Source: a virus. Taken from it: DNA of 33,686 bases. The notes under the pieces were generated by a model. The model saw only the letters and a program-made list of their open reading frames with translations, was not told the origin of the DNA and ran no database searches. The stretch spans positions 1-33,686 of the IMG/VR virus record IMGVR_UViG_3300031656_000017. One strand, written 5' to 3'. The position numbers were made by a program, and so were the translations under genes. How positions within the stretch are numbered: position 1 is the stretch's first letter; the number at the start of each line of letters is the position of its first letter. This document shows positions 9,056 to 18,949 of the stretch, piece after piece.

Positions 9056-10156
9056 TTAATTTAAATTGTTATCATCTAAAAATTTTTGTGCGTCTGCTTT
9101 TTTTGATTCTGATAAATCAAATACAGCAGCATCTTCTTTTACTATAGGTGATTGATTTTTAGTAAATTCATTTAAATAATTATTCATAAAGTATTCTTTA
9201 TATTTATTTTCAAATAAAACTTTTTTATCTTGTTGCAAAGGCAAATCTAATTCATAACTCCAACTAGATCCGCCTGCATTAGCGTTCTGGGCCATTTGGG
9301 CGTCCTCATCAACACTTGTGTCTTTAGATATATAAACGTTCCAAGCAGCTACTACGTCTTGCTCAGAGCTCATTAAACCAGCAACCTCCGCGTTTATAAA
9401 AGGCGTTACTTTTTTTTCAATTTTATTTATATCAAATTTAATAATGTTTTTGCCCATACCATTACCTAAATCTAAAATTTCATAATCATAAGATCCATCA
9501 GGATTTTTTAATATAAATTCTTCACTTATTTTTGCATTAGGTTTTAATTGACTGTTTTCACCAATCATATCAGAATTAAACAAATTAACCTCAGTTAAAA
9601 GTCGCAGCATGTCTTTATCTATATTTGGGGTAGATGCAATTAAAGAAGTATCGGAATCTAATAAAGCTTTTAAAGATGCGCTATTTATAACTAAAGGAAA
9701 ACCAAAAGCTGGCCCCATAAAAGATATTTGCTGAGATCCATCTGGTAATAAATCTAAATAAGCATTATACCCATCTGTTTTAGAAAACCCAGGCTTACCT
9801 GCCATTAAACTATTAGCAACCGTGTATCTGTAATTATTGTTAGGATCAAAATTGGATTCTTCTGTAACACTAAGCTCTGAAATTAATGAAGATAAAAAAT
9901 CTAAAGAAGCTTGCGGGGATTCTTCAAGCATTTTTACACCAGCTAATTCTAATGAGCAATCTTCTGAAATACATTTGTTAGATTCAATGGCTATTTTTAA
10001 ATTAGCATATGTTTTACCTGCATGCCTATAAGCGTTGTCTAGCAATTGAAAATTATAATCACTTGCGTTGGCTACAAATCCTTTACTGTAAGCTATAGCA
10101 TCACTTTGATTAAACTGCTTTAAGTAAAGATTTTGAAATAAATTTTTGTTTTCCAT
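9056..10156 (-). CDS. Unknown protein, probable internal virion/ejection partner (366 aa)
   Basis: The gene lies 5 nt upstream of the giant gene and 20 nt downstream of the 222-aa gene, inside the ejection module. The product is acidic and soluble-looking, without a signal peptide or membrane span. The N-terminal third is predicted helical by eye (F-Q-N-L-Y-L-K-Q-F start). A middle region is rich in Asn/Asp/Gly, and the C-terminus is charged (E-S-K-K-A-D-A-Q-K-F). Two cysteines lie close together in C-I-S-E-D-C near residues 62-67. I do not recognise the family. Its position suggests a virion protein made with the giant, but a chaperone-like or structural role cannot be told apart. The start ATG is preceded by an A-rich leader without a Shine-Dalgarno sequence. 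Confidence 0.75.
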   Translation of the reverse strand: MENKNLFQNLYLKQFNQSDAIAYSKGFVANASDYNFQLLDNAYRHAGKTYANLKIAIESNKCISEDCSLELAGVKMLEESPQASLDFLSSLISELSVTEESNFDPNNNYRYTVANSLMAGKPGFSKTDGYNAYLDLLPDGSQQISFMGPAFGFPLVINSASLKALLDSDTSLIASTPNIDKDMLRLLTEVNLFNSDMIGENSQLKPNAKISEEFILKNPDGSYDYEILDLGNGMGKNIIKFDINKIEKKVTPFINAEVAGLMSSEQDVVAAWNVYISKDTSVDEDAQMAQNANAGGSSWSYELDLPLQQDKKVLFENKYKEYFMNNYLNEFTKNQSPIVKEDAAVFDLSESKKADAQKFLDDNNLN

Positions 10157-10176
10157 TTTTGTTTTTTTTAACTCCC

Positions 10177-10845
10177 TTAACTTCCGTAATATGCTCCAGC
10201 CATTCCCCCTAAGGATCCAAGCATATTTGTCATTGCACCTGTTTCATCTGCAGCAGCTTGTGCTTCTGCTTGCTTTGACGCTCCTAACATAGCCGCAGTT
10301 CTATCTAATTCTTGCATTTCCCTACCTTCTCTTGTGCTAAACATAAACTGCTCTCCAGCTACATCTGCTTGTTGAAGTCTTTGCGCTTCAGCCATTTGCC
10401 TTTGTTCCATTTGCTGCTCTCCAGCTGCTCGTTTATCTTCGTTAGTTTTTTCTTGTTGCTCAATACTAGCAGCTACTCCTTGTTTAGATTTCAAAGCAGC
10501 CTGTGCTAAAGCTGTTGCGCCGCCGGCACTTGACCCAGTGGCTCTTATAGTATCTAAAGTATTGGCTAAAGATATATCGGCTTGTTCAATTTTCATTTCA
10601 GCTGCGCCTGTGGCTACTGACAAGTTAGCAAAAGGATTACTTATCATGCCCGACAAATCCATTATTCCTTCATAAGGATTAATTATTTCTTGTCTATTGT
10701 TCTCTAATTGATTAAGTTTTGCTTGAAGTCTAGATCTTTCTGCTGCTGCGGCTGCTTCTCTTTTTCTAGCCGAACTAGCACCCATTAGTCCACCTAGAAC
10801 TGACAAACCGCCTCCTATTACTGCTGCTGCTATTGGTATTGGCAT
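10177..10845 (-). CDS. Ala/Gln-rich internal virion (ejection) protein candidate
   Basis: The 222-aa product has a hydrophobic, glycine-rich N-terminus (I-A-A-A-V-I-G-G-G-L-S-V-L-G-G-L) that could insert in a membrane. A long helical Ala/Gln/Glu-rich region follows, with a strongly charged coiled-coil stretch at about residues 125-180 (Q-Q-E-K-T-N-E-D-K-R). It ends in a second Gly/Ala hydrophobic patch (M-L-G-S-L-G-G-M-A-G-A-Y-Y-G). The layout resembles small internal core proteins of short-tailed phages, such as T7 gp14, and similar proteins I recall from marine phages. Its place between the nozzle genes and the giant protein supports a role in forming the ejection channel. The role is inferred, since no enzymatic motif is present. 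Confidence 0.65.
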   Translation of the reverse strand: MPIPIAAAVIGGGLSVLGGLMGASSARKREAAAAAERSRLQAKLNQLENNRQEIINPYEGIMDLSGMISNPFANLSVATGAAEMKIEQADISLANTLDTIRATGSSAGGATALAQAALKSKQGVAASIEQQEKTNEDKRAAGEQQMEQRQMAEAQRLQQADVAGEQFMFSTREGREMQELDRTAAMLGASKQAEAQAAADETGAMTNMLGSLGGMAGAYYGS

Positions 10846-10857
10846 AGTCTTGTTTTT

Positions 10858-12315
10858 TTATTGTTGATATCCATTGTTTCTTGTATATTTTGAGCTAACA
10901 GAAAATAATTCTTTAATCCCCGTATTGTCGGTTACCCCGTCGGTTTGCATTGTAACTGTTACATAATTACCTTTAATCCCGCTGATAAAATTTCCAAAAG
11001 TAACTTCAGCTTCAGCCGCAGGCGTATTATTTATTAAGTTAGCAACATAAGTATTTTCTTTTCTGTTAAACCCAGCGTAATTTATTGGTGGAAATAAAAC
11101 AGCAGGATACATATTTCCGTAATTATCAAATGCTCCTGTGGTATAGCTTCTTATTAAAGCGGCTTCGTCATTATTAAATACCCACCCAATTCCATCAAAA
11201 CCTATTGTTTCATAAGCGGGTCCAGCCCCGACGGAATCTGAAATTATACTGTTTACTTGCCAACCATTTGTTCCTTCGTAGCTAATAGTTTCAAAAGATT
11301 TACTTTGTTCTGGTTCTGGATTTAAAACAAAAGTTATAGAAGATTGATAAGGTATACTGTAAAACTTTGTAGGTCTACTTGTATAATGCTCATAAAGCCT
11401 TGCGCCATTTAAAGTATAGGTTTTATTTCTTAAGCTTAATATTTGATCTGGTTGATAATTAAAAAATCCTATCCAACCTTTAACTCTTTCGTCCCAAGAC
11501 AATGTTTCATAAGACGGAGCCTGTAATTGTACATTTTTTTGAATAGATACAACATACTGTTTACTGTATATGTCATATCCTCCTACTAATTTAGCTGGAA
11601 ACGAAGGCACAGAAAAAGAATTTATTTTATCTCTAAAAAAATCGACCATTCCAACTGCTGATATTTCAGTTAAGCCATCTTTAGAAAGTCTTAATATTAC
11701 ATTTTTGTTTGCGTCTGAAAAATATTTTTGATACCCATAAACAGCAAAGCTTTCTGGGTTAGTGCTCATGCCATAATCCCCGGCATATGCTTGAACAGTA
11801 CCTATAACTAAATTTGAAGTGGTTACAATACCTCCTCCTTCTGCTGAATAAATTGCATCTTTGTCTATTAAAGCGCGACTTACTTTTTGTTCTTGAAATA
11901 TAATTAATCTATTATCTTCCGCATGTAGCTTTTGTATTGAGCCATTAGCTGGATCTACGGACTTAGTTATGTCTTCGCCTACTGAAAATACATTGGTTCT
12001 ATTTATACCTGTTCTAGAGTTAAATATACCAGAATATATCATTGAATTTATTCTGTTAGAAGCATTAGGCTCTTCCTCAACTAAATAAGCTTTTACTCCA
12101 AAATCTACAGTTGTGTTATTATATCCACCTCTAATTCTAGATTCTTCTATAGCCCAATTTCCAGGGTCTGTTAAATTAGATCCTGCTCTGCTATAACCGC
12201 CAATACTTTGAGGCACACCAAAGGAGCCATTCCACACTGCTTTTTCAGGTGGATTGCTTATAGTCTTTTTTAATATAAAAGTGTTAAAATATTTTACTTC
12301 TACTACTGCTCCCAT
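10858..12315 (-). CDS. C-terminal portion of a tail nozzle/stabilisation protein as a separate gene (485 aa)
   Basis: The protein begins near K-Y-F-N-T-F and then shows E-S-R-I-R, a V-K-A-Y-L-V-E-E-E-P stretch and S-M-I-Y-S-G-I-F-N-S. Next come I-T-K-S-V-D-P, G-S-I-Q-K-L and A-G-D-Y-G-M-S-T-N-P-E-S, then L-R-L-S-K-D-G-L-T and a F-F-R-D motif. From memory, these motifs sit in the C-terminal half of nozzle-type proteins of marine podoviruses, continuous with the N-terminal half found here in the upstream 1516-aa gene. The fold is expected to be beta-rich and part of the tail tube exit. The ATG at 12315 lies 25 nt after the upstream TAG, in another frame. Two TAA codons precede it in its own frame, so it is a distinct ORF. 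Family assignment is moderate and the split interpretation is an inference. Confidence 0.65.
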   Translation of the reverse strand: MGAVVEVKYFNTFILKKTISNPPEKAVWNGSFGVPQSIGGYSRAGSNLTDPGNWAIEESRIRGGYNNTTVDFGVKAYLVEEEPNASNRINSMIYSGIFNSRTGINRTNVFSVGEDITKSVDPANGSIQKLHAEDNRLIIFQEQKVSRALIDKDAIYSAEGGGIVTTSNLVIGTVQAYAGDYGMSTNPESFAVYGYQKYFSDANKNVILRLSKDGLTEISAVGMVDFFRDKINSFSVPSFPAKLVGGYDIYSKQYVVSIQKNVQLQAPSYETLSWDERVKGWIGFFNYQPDQILSLRNKTYTLNGARLYEHYTSRPTKFYSIPYQSSITFVLNPEPEQSKSFETISYEGTNGWQVNSIISDSVGAGPAYETIGFDGIGWVFNNDEAALIRSYTTGAFDNYGNMYPAVLFPPINYAGFNRKENTYVANLINNTPAAEAEVTFGNFISGIKGNYVTVTMQTDGVTDNTGIKELFSVSSKYTRNNGYQQ

Positions 12316-12340
12316 AGATAATTATTACTTGTTTTTATTG

Positions 12341-15300
12341 CTATGTACATACTACTTGATTTGCTGTACCACAACCTTGACCTTGGCCACCGCTACCGCC
12401 ACCTGCTGGTTGAAAGCCTATAAAAGTATAAGGTGGAAATCCGTTTACAGCAACTGGGCAGATAGGTGAATAACATCCACCATTGCCAATTGCAGCACAA
12501 ACTCCTCCACCAGAAACCGCAAATTGCGTAGTTATATTTGCCGCTATTATAGATGTAACTGTTACGAGAACAAGACTACTATAATTGTAAATACCTGAAC
12601 ACGCGCTTCCTGCTTGATTTGTCCATGTAACAATTCCCTTTCCAGTTATAAATCTTAATGAAGCTTTATTTGGTATAGTTGACCAATCTATTGCGGTTTG
12701 CGGTTGTCCTCCTATATTGCTACTAGCTCTCATTTTTATTTGACCGGTAGCGTTGCTTCCAGTTTTATAGTATTGTATAGATACGCTTGAGGACCACACT
12801 CCGTTTATTTGAACTTGAAGAAAAGATCCTCTAAAAGGGCCAGCTTTTTGTAAATCACCCGCTTGTATATTACCATCTGCTTCTTGATTGCAATAGCTGT
12901 ATATGTTTGCAGTAGAATTTGGAATGTTTATACCTTCAATATTTATTATTTGATCTGCGTCAGCATAACTTCCGCTAACAAGTCCATTAAAAACAGCAGT
13001 AGCGTCTATAATAGCAGGCTCCCCATTGTTTAATACTGCGGGTGTAGGTCCTGTTTTAAGTAAATACTGAAATCCATCTACGCAAGCAGCTTCAATGTCA
13101 ACATTAAAAGTACAGAGTGATGCGCCTGTTGACAACGACCCTAAATTAACTTCCCCTAAAGCATCTTTTAATGTTACTTCTAATGTAAAAATACCTGCTG
13201 AAGTTGTGTTTTTAGTTATATTTAATGCGGCAATTTGATCTGTTCCTTCGGCCGGTATAACAGGAGTTCCTGTAAAGGGGCCAACTCCATCAGCTAATAC
13301 TACTCCAGCGGAATCTTTTTGAACTAATTCCCATATTAAATCTTGGCCCGCTAAATTTGCAACAGCAGGCGTTTGACCAGTAGCATCTTTATAAGCGGAT
13401 CCATTGTAACCTGTTATTTGTGTTACAAATTCTACATCAATATCAACGACTACAACGGTATTGGCTGGAGGACAAACAATTGCTGGTATTATATTTATTA
13501 ATTTTACTTCTTCTATAAATGTGCTTGCAGTTCCGTCTGTTGTTATAACTTTAAATTCAAAAGTAAAAACTCTAGGGGCAGGTAAAACTCCGTACCAAAA
13601 TAAATTTTTAGTTTTTATTTGATAAGTTCCATTATTTAAAGATAAATCTAATTCAAAATCAAGAAGTCTATCAACACCATTTCCATCTGTAACACTTTCT
13701 AATAAAAATTCAGTTATATTTGCCTGTGGAATTTGAGCGCCAAAGCTGTCAGTTAAATAAAAAGGAGCTCCGTTTATAACAGTTCCTATAACTGCATTTT
13801 CTTTAAAGTTAGGTGTAGAAAAATTTTCTAAATTTGCACCACCTATTGATTCATCTAATATAGCAGTATTTAAATCGCTTATTAAACCACTAGTTGAAGT
13901 TTCCCAAAATATATCTAGTAAAGATTCTACTGGTTTGGTTTCAAAAACAGCTAAATTTTGTATATTAATAGGAGCAACTTGTGGTGAAAACAAAAGCAAT
14001 GTATCGTCCGCTAATGTTTGAGCTTGATTAACTCTAACAGTTCCAATGCCTACAGTAAAACTTACAACTGAAGTGTCTGCTAATATACCTGCTCCTGAAA
14101 CTATATCTCCAGGTTTTGGCTGTAGCGATACATCACTAGAAAAAGCATCTACAGTAATGTCAATGTTATTTGTTATAATCCCATTAACAGTAGCTTGAAC
14201 AACTGTAGCGGGAACACCGAACTGAGTTGTTGTTGATATTCTTCCTATTAAAGGATTAGATTCAAAAAGATAAAACTCTTTATAGCCCGCAACTGGATAT
14301 CCTACTGAGGCTGGATTTAATCCAAACAAATCATTCATGCCAGCTATTGAACTTACTACTTCTGAAACTCTCCCTGGGTAATATTGAGTATTTTTATCTG
14401 CAGTCCCTGATCCTATATTTAAATTTTCAACTCTTCCAAATAATTCTTCAGAGCTTCTGAACAGTCTTTGTAACGGACCTACTTCAGTTAAATCTCTAGG
14501 AATTTTATTTATATTATCATTGAATAAAACGGTATGTGATGTTTTACCTAATTCAAGCGTATTGTTTTCAGGATAAGCGGCCATTACACCAGGCAAGTAA
14601 ACATTATAATATTCTTGTTCTGTTTGTTTAACAACTATTTTAAAAGAATACCACCCGAGTGGATTGTACTTAGAATTAGTGGATTCTCCATTGTAAATTC
14701 CAGGCCAGCCTGTTGCAGCGTTACTATCTAAAGGATATATAGGACTATTAAATAATACTTTTAAAGAATCACCTGGCCATTCCGCCGGAACCACGCCGGC
14801 TGATCTATATGGTGAAAATATTGTAGAACCTATATACTCCTGACCATCAACAACTGAACTGGCTAAACTATCTGAAAGTATAACAGAAGACTGTCTTCCA
14901 AATTTATCAGATAAAACAATGCCCACTTGATAATTTCTATTTTCTTTTAATGAATGATTAGGATATTCAATTTTACTAACGTTAGCTTCAACATCGGAAT
15001 TTGCAGTAAATAATAATAAAACACCAGTTGCTAAAGTAACATTGTTTGAGAAAGTCATAGCCAAGCTTGAGGGATCAAAGCTAATAACAATTGTATTTGG
15101 CGGTATTATAGCACCCGTAACATTTGAAGAAACAAATGATCCAGTAAAAACATCTCCCGTTACATTTGTGTAATTAATAGTAGCCACGTTATTAAAAGTA
15201 CCATTAACATTAACGGTACCAGCTTTTAAACTAAAATCAGCTTTAGGGGATGCATTAACATTATAATCTAAAGTTGCAGGAGGAGTGTGTTTATCTTGAA

Positions 15301-16891
15301 AATTAGAATAAACAACTCTATTGCTTATTACTTCTTGGCCAAAAGCTTTTACCGGCACTTTATCATATACTCTTACTATTTCACTTTCGGGTAAAGTTTT
15401 ATAAGGTTTTTTAGATTGATAATTGTATACAAAAAAATTAGGTTCTCCAATTGTAAGTAGTGTTGAATTAGATAAAGTTTGATTAACACTCATTGTTATC
15501 GTAAAAGTATCTTGATTAAAAGCAACTACAGTGGTGCCGTCAACAACACCTTCTCCATTTACAATGCTTCCTACCTGTATACCTCCTACTCTATTTCCAA
15601 CTACAATATCTCTCACTCCTGAAAAATTTCCGCTAACATTGCAGGTGCCTGATTGGCTTGCTACTGTTCCAATAGGTATTGTATCTACAACTTTTACTGC
15701 TAGTTGGTCTGCCTCTTTATAAAGTATATCAATTTCCGTAACTTTTAAATCACTTTGAAGTAAAGAATTAGTTGACTCTAAAGGAATTTTTAAAAGTATT
15801 TTATCTACTTTATTTTCTACAAATTCAACAATAGTTGTTCTGTATGCTGCTTCTTCATCATCTTGTTCAATACCTGTTGCAGCCGGTGTTTTTTGCATAA
15901 AATAACCATCTTGCTTTGGTATAAATGTTATTTGTGTAAACGGAGCAAAAACTGAATACTCTCCGTCATCATATCTAAATCTATAAGAAAATCTTACGAA
16001 CCTATCTTCTAAATAACTAGGATCCCCATTAAATGTAGATTCATAATAAGGGTTAGCATTAAAAACTAATTCTACATTATTGCTTAAAGTTTGAGCTTGA
16101 TTAACTTGTAAGTTTGGTTCATTGTATGCGACAACTGTGGTTCCGGCTGTTACCCCAGTCCCGGTAACTATTGATCCAACAGGTATAGAACCAATTATAT
16201 TATCTATTGGAAAAGTTGTCAAAGCTGATACTGCTCCATTAGTTAAAGCCTCTCCTCCATTAGGATAGAACTTAGACGAAACATCGTACATAGTTGTTTC
16301 ATATTCTACCTCAGAAGCTGATGTGCCTAATTGACTTTCTTGCCAAAGCTGCATAGGCTGGTATGGAAAGTTTTTAGCTACGGATATTTGTTCTTCTTTT
16401 GTGTAATATCCTAGCGTTTCTGTTGCAGTTACTATATTTATTTTTCTTGGCTGGTTTCTATTGTCCGTCCAAAATAATAATTCTTCTAAAAGATTAACTC
16501 CATAAATAGGATTAGATTGAGAAAAATTTAAAAATGCGCCAGAAATAAGCAAATTGCTTTGGCCAGTTAAAGTGTTATAAGAATATATACCATGACTTTT
16601 ACTTGGGTCATATGTTGGACTAGGTTCGTTAGGGTCTAAATAATTTGTTACAAAAACATATACCATAGACGATGAATCGTCTGCAAAGTACCCTATTGAT
16701 TGTGATCCACCTCCGGCAAAATCTACAAGTTCGCTATTTCCTAAAACATTTTCTAATGAGCCTACAGTATCACTTTCAGATCTACTTATTTGAACATTTA
16801 AAGCATTTCTATATTCACCTTGAGGCAATATTCTAGCATCTAGATCTTTATTCATTCTAGACCTTAAAAAATTATTTTTTGCTTGTGCCAT
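12341..16891 (-). CDS. Tail nozzle-type beta-propeller protein with inserted repeats (1516 aa)
   Basis: The N-terminus carries the signature M-N-K-D-L-D-A-R-I-L-P-Q-G-E-Y-R-N-A-L-N-V-Q, then S-L-E-N-V-L-G-N and a F-W-T-D-N-R-N-Q-P-R-K-I motif. I recall these from the nozzle or stabilisation proteins of marine short-tailed phages. The chain is beta-rich throughout. At least four copies of an adhesin-like repeat occur at about residues 231-281, 430-484, 567-630 and 907-972. Each has a T-T-V-V or similar strand followed by a Q-T-L-type strand and a hydrophobic L-x-F end. A probable Ig/cadherin-like region follows at about 1020-1150. The last 60 residues are Gly- and Cys-rich. It ends with TAG. 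The protein probably closes the tail and may touch the host surface; host-binding is inferred. Confidence 0.7.
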   Translation of the reverse strand: MAQAKNNFLRSRMNKDLDARILPQGEYRNALNVQISRSESDTVGSLENVLGNSELVDFAGGGSQSIGYFADDSSSMVYVFVTNYLDPNEPSPTYDPSKSHGIYSYNTLTGQSNLLISGAFLNFSQSNPIYGVNLLEELLFWTDNRNQPRKINIVTATETLGYYTKEEQISVAKNFPYQPMQLWQESQLGTSASEVEYETTMYDVSSKFYPNGGEALTNGAVSALTTFPIDNIIGSIPVGSIVTGTGVTAGTTVVAYNEPNLQVNQAQTLSNNVELVFNANPYYESTFNGDPSYLEDRFVRFSYRFRYDDGEYSVFAPFTQITFIPKQDGYFMQKTPAATGIEQDDEEAAYRTTIVEFVENKVDKILLKIPLESTNSLLQSDLKVTEIDILYKEADQLAVKVVDTIPIGTVASQSGTCNVSGNFSGVRDIVVGNRVGGIQVGSIVNGEGVVDGTTVVAFNQDTFTITMSVNQTLSNSTLLTIGEPNFFVYNYQSKKPYKTLPESEIVRVYDKVPVKAFGQEVISNRVVYSNFQDKHTPPATLDYNVNASPKADFSLKAGTVNVNGTFNNVATINYTNVTGDVFTGSFVSSNVTGAIIPPNTIVISFDPSSLAMTFSNNVTLATGVLLLFTANSDVEANVSKIEYPNHSLKENRNYQVGIVLSDKFGRQSSVILSDSLASSVVDGQEYIGSTIFSPYRSAGVVPAEWPGDSLKVLFNSPIYPLDSNAATGWPGIYNGESTNSKYNPLGWYSFKIVVKQTEQEYYNVYLPGVMAAYPENNTLELGKTSHTVLFNDNINKIPRDLTEVGPLQRLFRSSEELFGRVENLNIGSGTADKNTQYYPGRVSEVVSSIAGMNDLFGLNPASVGYPVAGYKEFYLFESNPLIGRISTTTQFGVPATVVQATVNGIITNNIDITVDAFSSDVSLQPKPGDIVSGAGILADTSVVSFTVGIGTVRVNQAQTLADDTLLLFSPQVAPINIQNLAVFETKPVESLLDIFWETSTSGLISDLNTAILDESIGGANLENFSTPNFKENAVIGTVINGAPFYLTDSFGAQIPQANITEFLLESVTDGNGVDRLLDFELDLSLNNGTYQIKTKNLFWYGVLPAPRVFTFEFKVITTDGTASTFIEEVKLINIIPAIVCPPANTVVVVDIDVEFVTQITGYNGSAYKDATGQTPAVANLAGQDLIWELVQKDSAGVVLADGVGPFTGTPVIPAEGTDQIAALNITKNTTSAGIFTLEVTLKDALGEVNLGSLSTGASLCTFNVDIEAACVDGFQYLLKTGPTPAVLNNGEPAIIDATAVFNGLVSGSYADADQIINIEGINIPNSTANIYSYCNQEADGNIQAGDLQKAGPFRGSFLQVQINGVWSSSVSIQYYKTGSNATGQIKMRASSNIGGQPQTAIDWSTIPNKASLRFITGKGIVTWTNQAGSACSGIYNYSSLVLVTVTSIIAANITTQFAVSGGGVCAAIGNGGCYSPICPVAVNGFPPYTFIGFQPAGGGSGGQGQGCGTANQVVCT

Positions 16892-16897
16892 TTAATT

Positions 16898-18139
16898 TTA
16901 GTGTTTAATCCATTTAGATTTTCCTCTCATTACTTGAACTATTTCTTCTAACTTTATATTAGATAATCTAATTTTTGCATTTCTAAGTTTTGCGGTTTTT
17001 TCTTTTTTAAGCCTTTGAACAACATATTCAGGTTGATTAATTCTAGTAGATAATACAGAGTAACTTAAGTAAGCATACATAGCTTCTTCAGCCATCTTAG
17101 GAACTTTAGTGTCTAAATCATAAGCTAATCCATCAGAAATGTATTCTAATACTATAAGCTTTCCAGTTAAATTACTAGAAAAAGACATTTTGCCTTCTCG
17201 TTCATTCATATTAAACCATCCGTTTGTTTGAGCTGTTTGAGGATCCAACCCGTATTGCCTGCCCCAGTTCCAGCTACCTTCAAAGCCATAAGCATTTTGA
17301 AAATCAATAACTTCATCTATATTATTGCCTTGTTGACCGTTTATTAAACTGTCATTAGCTTTTTTCCATCTTTCTTCAGTAATAGAAGTTCCTTCTATAT
17401 TGTCTCCAAAGTTATCGTTTGTCGGAACACCTGCTTGATCTTGTATAGGTGTTTCAAAAGGGCTTATAGTTAAATTGTTAGCTGGGTATATAGGTCTTTT
17501 AACACCCATATTGTCTATCCAAGAAACTGCAACATAATTAACGTAGTCTTGAGGTATAATAACGCTTAAACTAGCGGGTATAGTAAGCTCTTGAGAGTGA
17601 ATACTTTTTAAAGTATCATAACTAAACTCTTGCAATCCCCTTTTAGCATGAAATATAAGATCTGTTCGTTTTATGCTTGGTATTAATTTACCTGCTCCAA
17701 CGTATGCTATTAAAAAATTATTTATTATATTGTTTAAAGTTACATAAGCATAGCTTTCATAATTGTCTTCAACCGTTTGGCCATAAGCTTTTTCAGCTTC
17801 TGTTTGTCCGTACTTACCTCCAGTTAATATTTTTAATTGCACAACCACATAAGTTCCAGCTGGAAGCAAAGCAGTGAAAGTTATTCTATTGCCTACAACA
17901 GTATACGCTAAAATATATTCAGTATATGTTCCAGGAAAACCATTTGCGCTTGTATAAAGTTTAAAATTATTTAACGCATAGTTAGCATTGTTAGGATCAA
18001 ATGTGCTAAAAGCAAGATCTGTATTAAATGTAGTATTAAAAAATTCTCCTGCTACACCTGTCTGAGACACAAAACCTTGAGCACCTTCGTAATATTGTTG
18101 ATTTGTTTCGGTTATTAAACCTCCATTAGGAATTGGCAT
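16898..18139 (-). CDS. Head-tail adaptor or tail tubular-type structural protein (413 aa)
   Basis: The product combines a beta-rich N-terminal region with a conserved middle. The middle has A-K-R-G-L-Q-E-F-S-Y-D-T-L-K-S, then I-P-Q-D-Y-V-N-Y-V-A-V-S-W and a V-K-R-P-I-Y-P motif, a pattern I recall from marine phage tail or neck proteins. The C-terminal part has a M-A-E-E-A-M-Y-A-Y-L-S-Y helix and a basic tail, probably for contact with the portal or nucleic acid. The gene lies directly between the 260-aa connector candidate and the nozzle gene, 6 nt from each, which fits a tail tube or adaptor ring. I cannot tell whether it corresponds to a P22 gp4-like adaptor or to a T7 gp11-like tail tubular protein. 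Confidence 0.55.
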   Translation of the reverse strand: MPIPNGGLITETNQQYYEGAQGFVSQTGVAGEFFNTTFNTDLAFSTFDPNNANYALNNFKLYTSANGFPGTYTEYILAYTVVGNRITFTALLPAGTYVVVQLKILTGGKYGQTEAEKAYGQTVEDNYESYAYVTLNNIINNFLIAYVGAGKLIPSIKRTDLIFHAKRGLQEFSYDTLKSIHSQELTIPASLSVIIPQDYVNYVAVSWIDNMGVKRPIYPANNLTISPFETPIQDQAGVPTNDNFGDNIEGTSITEERWKKANDSLINGQQGNNIDEVIDFQNAYGFEGSWNWGRQYGLDPQTAQTNGWFNMNEREGKMSFSSNLTGKLIVLEYISDGLAYDLDTKVPKMAEEAMYAYLSYSVLSTRINQPEYVVQRLKKEKTAKLRNAKIRLSNIKLEEIVQVMRGKSKWIKH

Positions 18140-18145
18140 ATCTTA

Positions 18146-18928
18146 TTAGCTTTTTTCGTTTATTTCTTCTTGCTGCACTTTTTGCGAAGCAATCTGTATT
18201 ACTGTAGGATCATTTATAATAACGCCTGAATATTGCAATATTTTTAATATTATATTGGTTTGTTCAGAAGCGTCTAGTTCAAAATTTCTTGATCCTGTAT
18301 TTGGAAAAACCGTAGGATCAAATATAGTAATATCATATATGTATTGTCCTAAGTTTCCAACTATAAATCCCCAAATTGGGTCTAAAGGTTTTCTTATAAA
18401 ATCTACATTAATAACACCTAAAGCACTTGTAATAGTGCTAGGGCTTATAAAAAGTCTATTATTCTCTAATAAATATGTAGGAAAATTTTCAGTTGATTTT
18501 GTTAATTTTGATTTTTGAATATTATAAAAATCATTTCTTTGCAGTCTTTGTAGTTCAACCGCTTCTCTATTTGTAGGCTGAAAAGTTACAGCCCCTAATT
18601 TATATAACTCTACAGTTTGAGCATATATATCAGTAGTGGGTAAAGCCCAAAAAGGATTAGTGGGTATTGATGCAGAATCATATGTAGCTGTTCCAAATGT
18701 TTTAAGTATAGAAAGTTTTTCATCTATATTTAAAACTCTGTCAGCATAATCTAAATCTGTTTGAGGCACACGTATTTGTTGGTTTAAATCTTCAAAATAT
18801 TTATTGAATATTTCAAGCTGAACCTGTGTAGCAATGTCATTAAACTCTTGTGGAGTTATATATCCTCTTTGTTCTTTGTTTAATATTAACAAGACCGTCT
18901 GATACACTGTGTTTACGTTTACTGCCAT
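18146..18928 (-). CDS. Putative neck/connector structural protein (260 aa)
   Basis: The N-terminus is helical, with V-Y-Q-T-V-L-L-I-L-N-K-E-Q-R-G-Y-I-T-P-Q-E-F and then A-T-Q-V-Q-L-E-I-F. I remember this conserved start from marine phage structural genes of unassigned function. A beta-rich middle follows (Y-L-L-E-N-N-R-L-F-I-S-P-S), then D-F-I-R-K-P-L-D-P-I-W-G-F, and the C-terminus is Gln/Glu-rich. There is no signal peptide or membrane span. The gene sits between the capsid region and the 413-aa adaptor candidate, so a head completion or connector role is likely by position. The 61-nt leader carries a hairpin and the ATATTAATAT motif. The exact function is unknown. Confidence 0.55.
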   Translation of the reverse strand: MAVNVNTVYQTVLLILNKEQRGYITPQEFNDIATQVQLEIFNKYFEDLNQQIRVPQTDLDYADRVLNIDEKLSILKTFGTATYDSASIPTNPFWALPTTDIYAQTVELYKLGAVTFQPTNREAVELQRLQRNDFYNIQKSKLTKSTENFPTYLLENNRLFISPSTITSALGVINVDFIRKPLDPIWGFIVGNLGQYIYDITIFDPTVFPNTGSRNFELDASEQTNIILKILQYSGVIINDPTVIQIASQKVQQEEINEKS

Positions 18929-18949
18929 TTTTTATTTTATTATAATATA

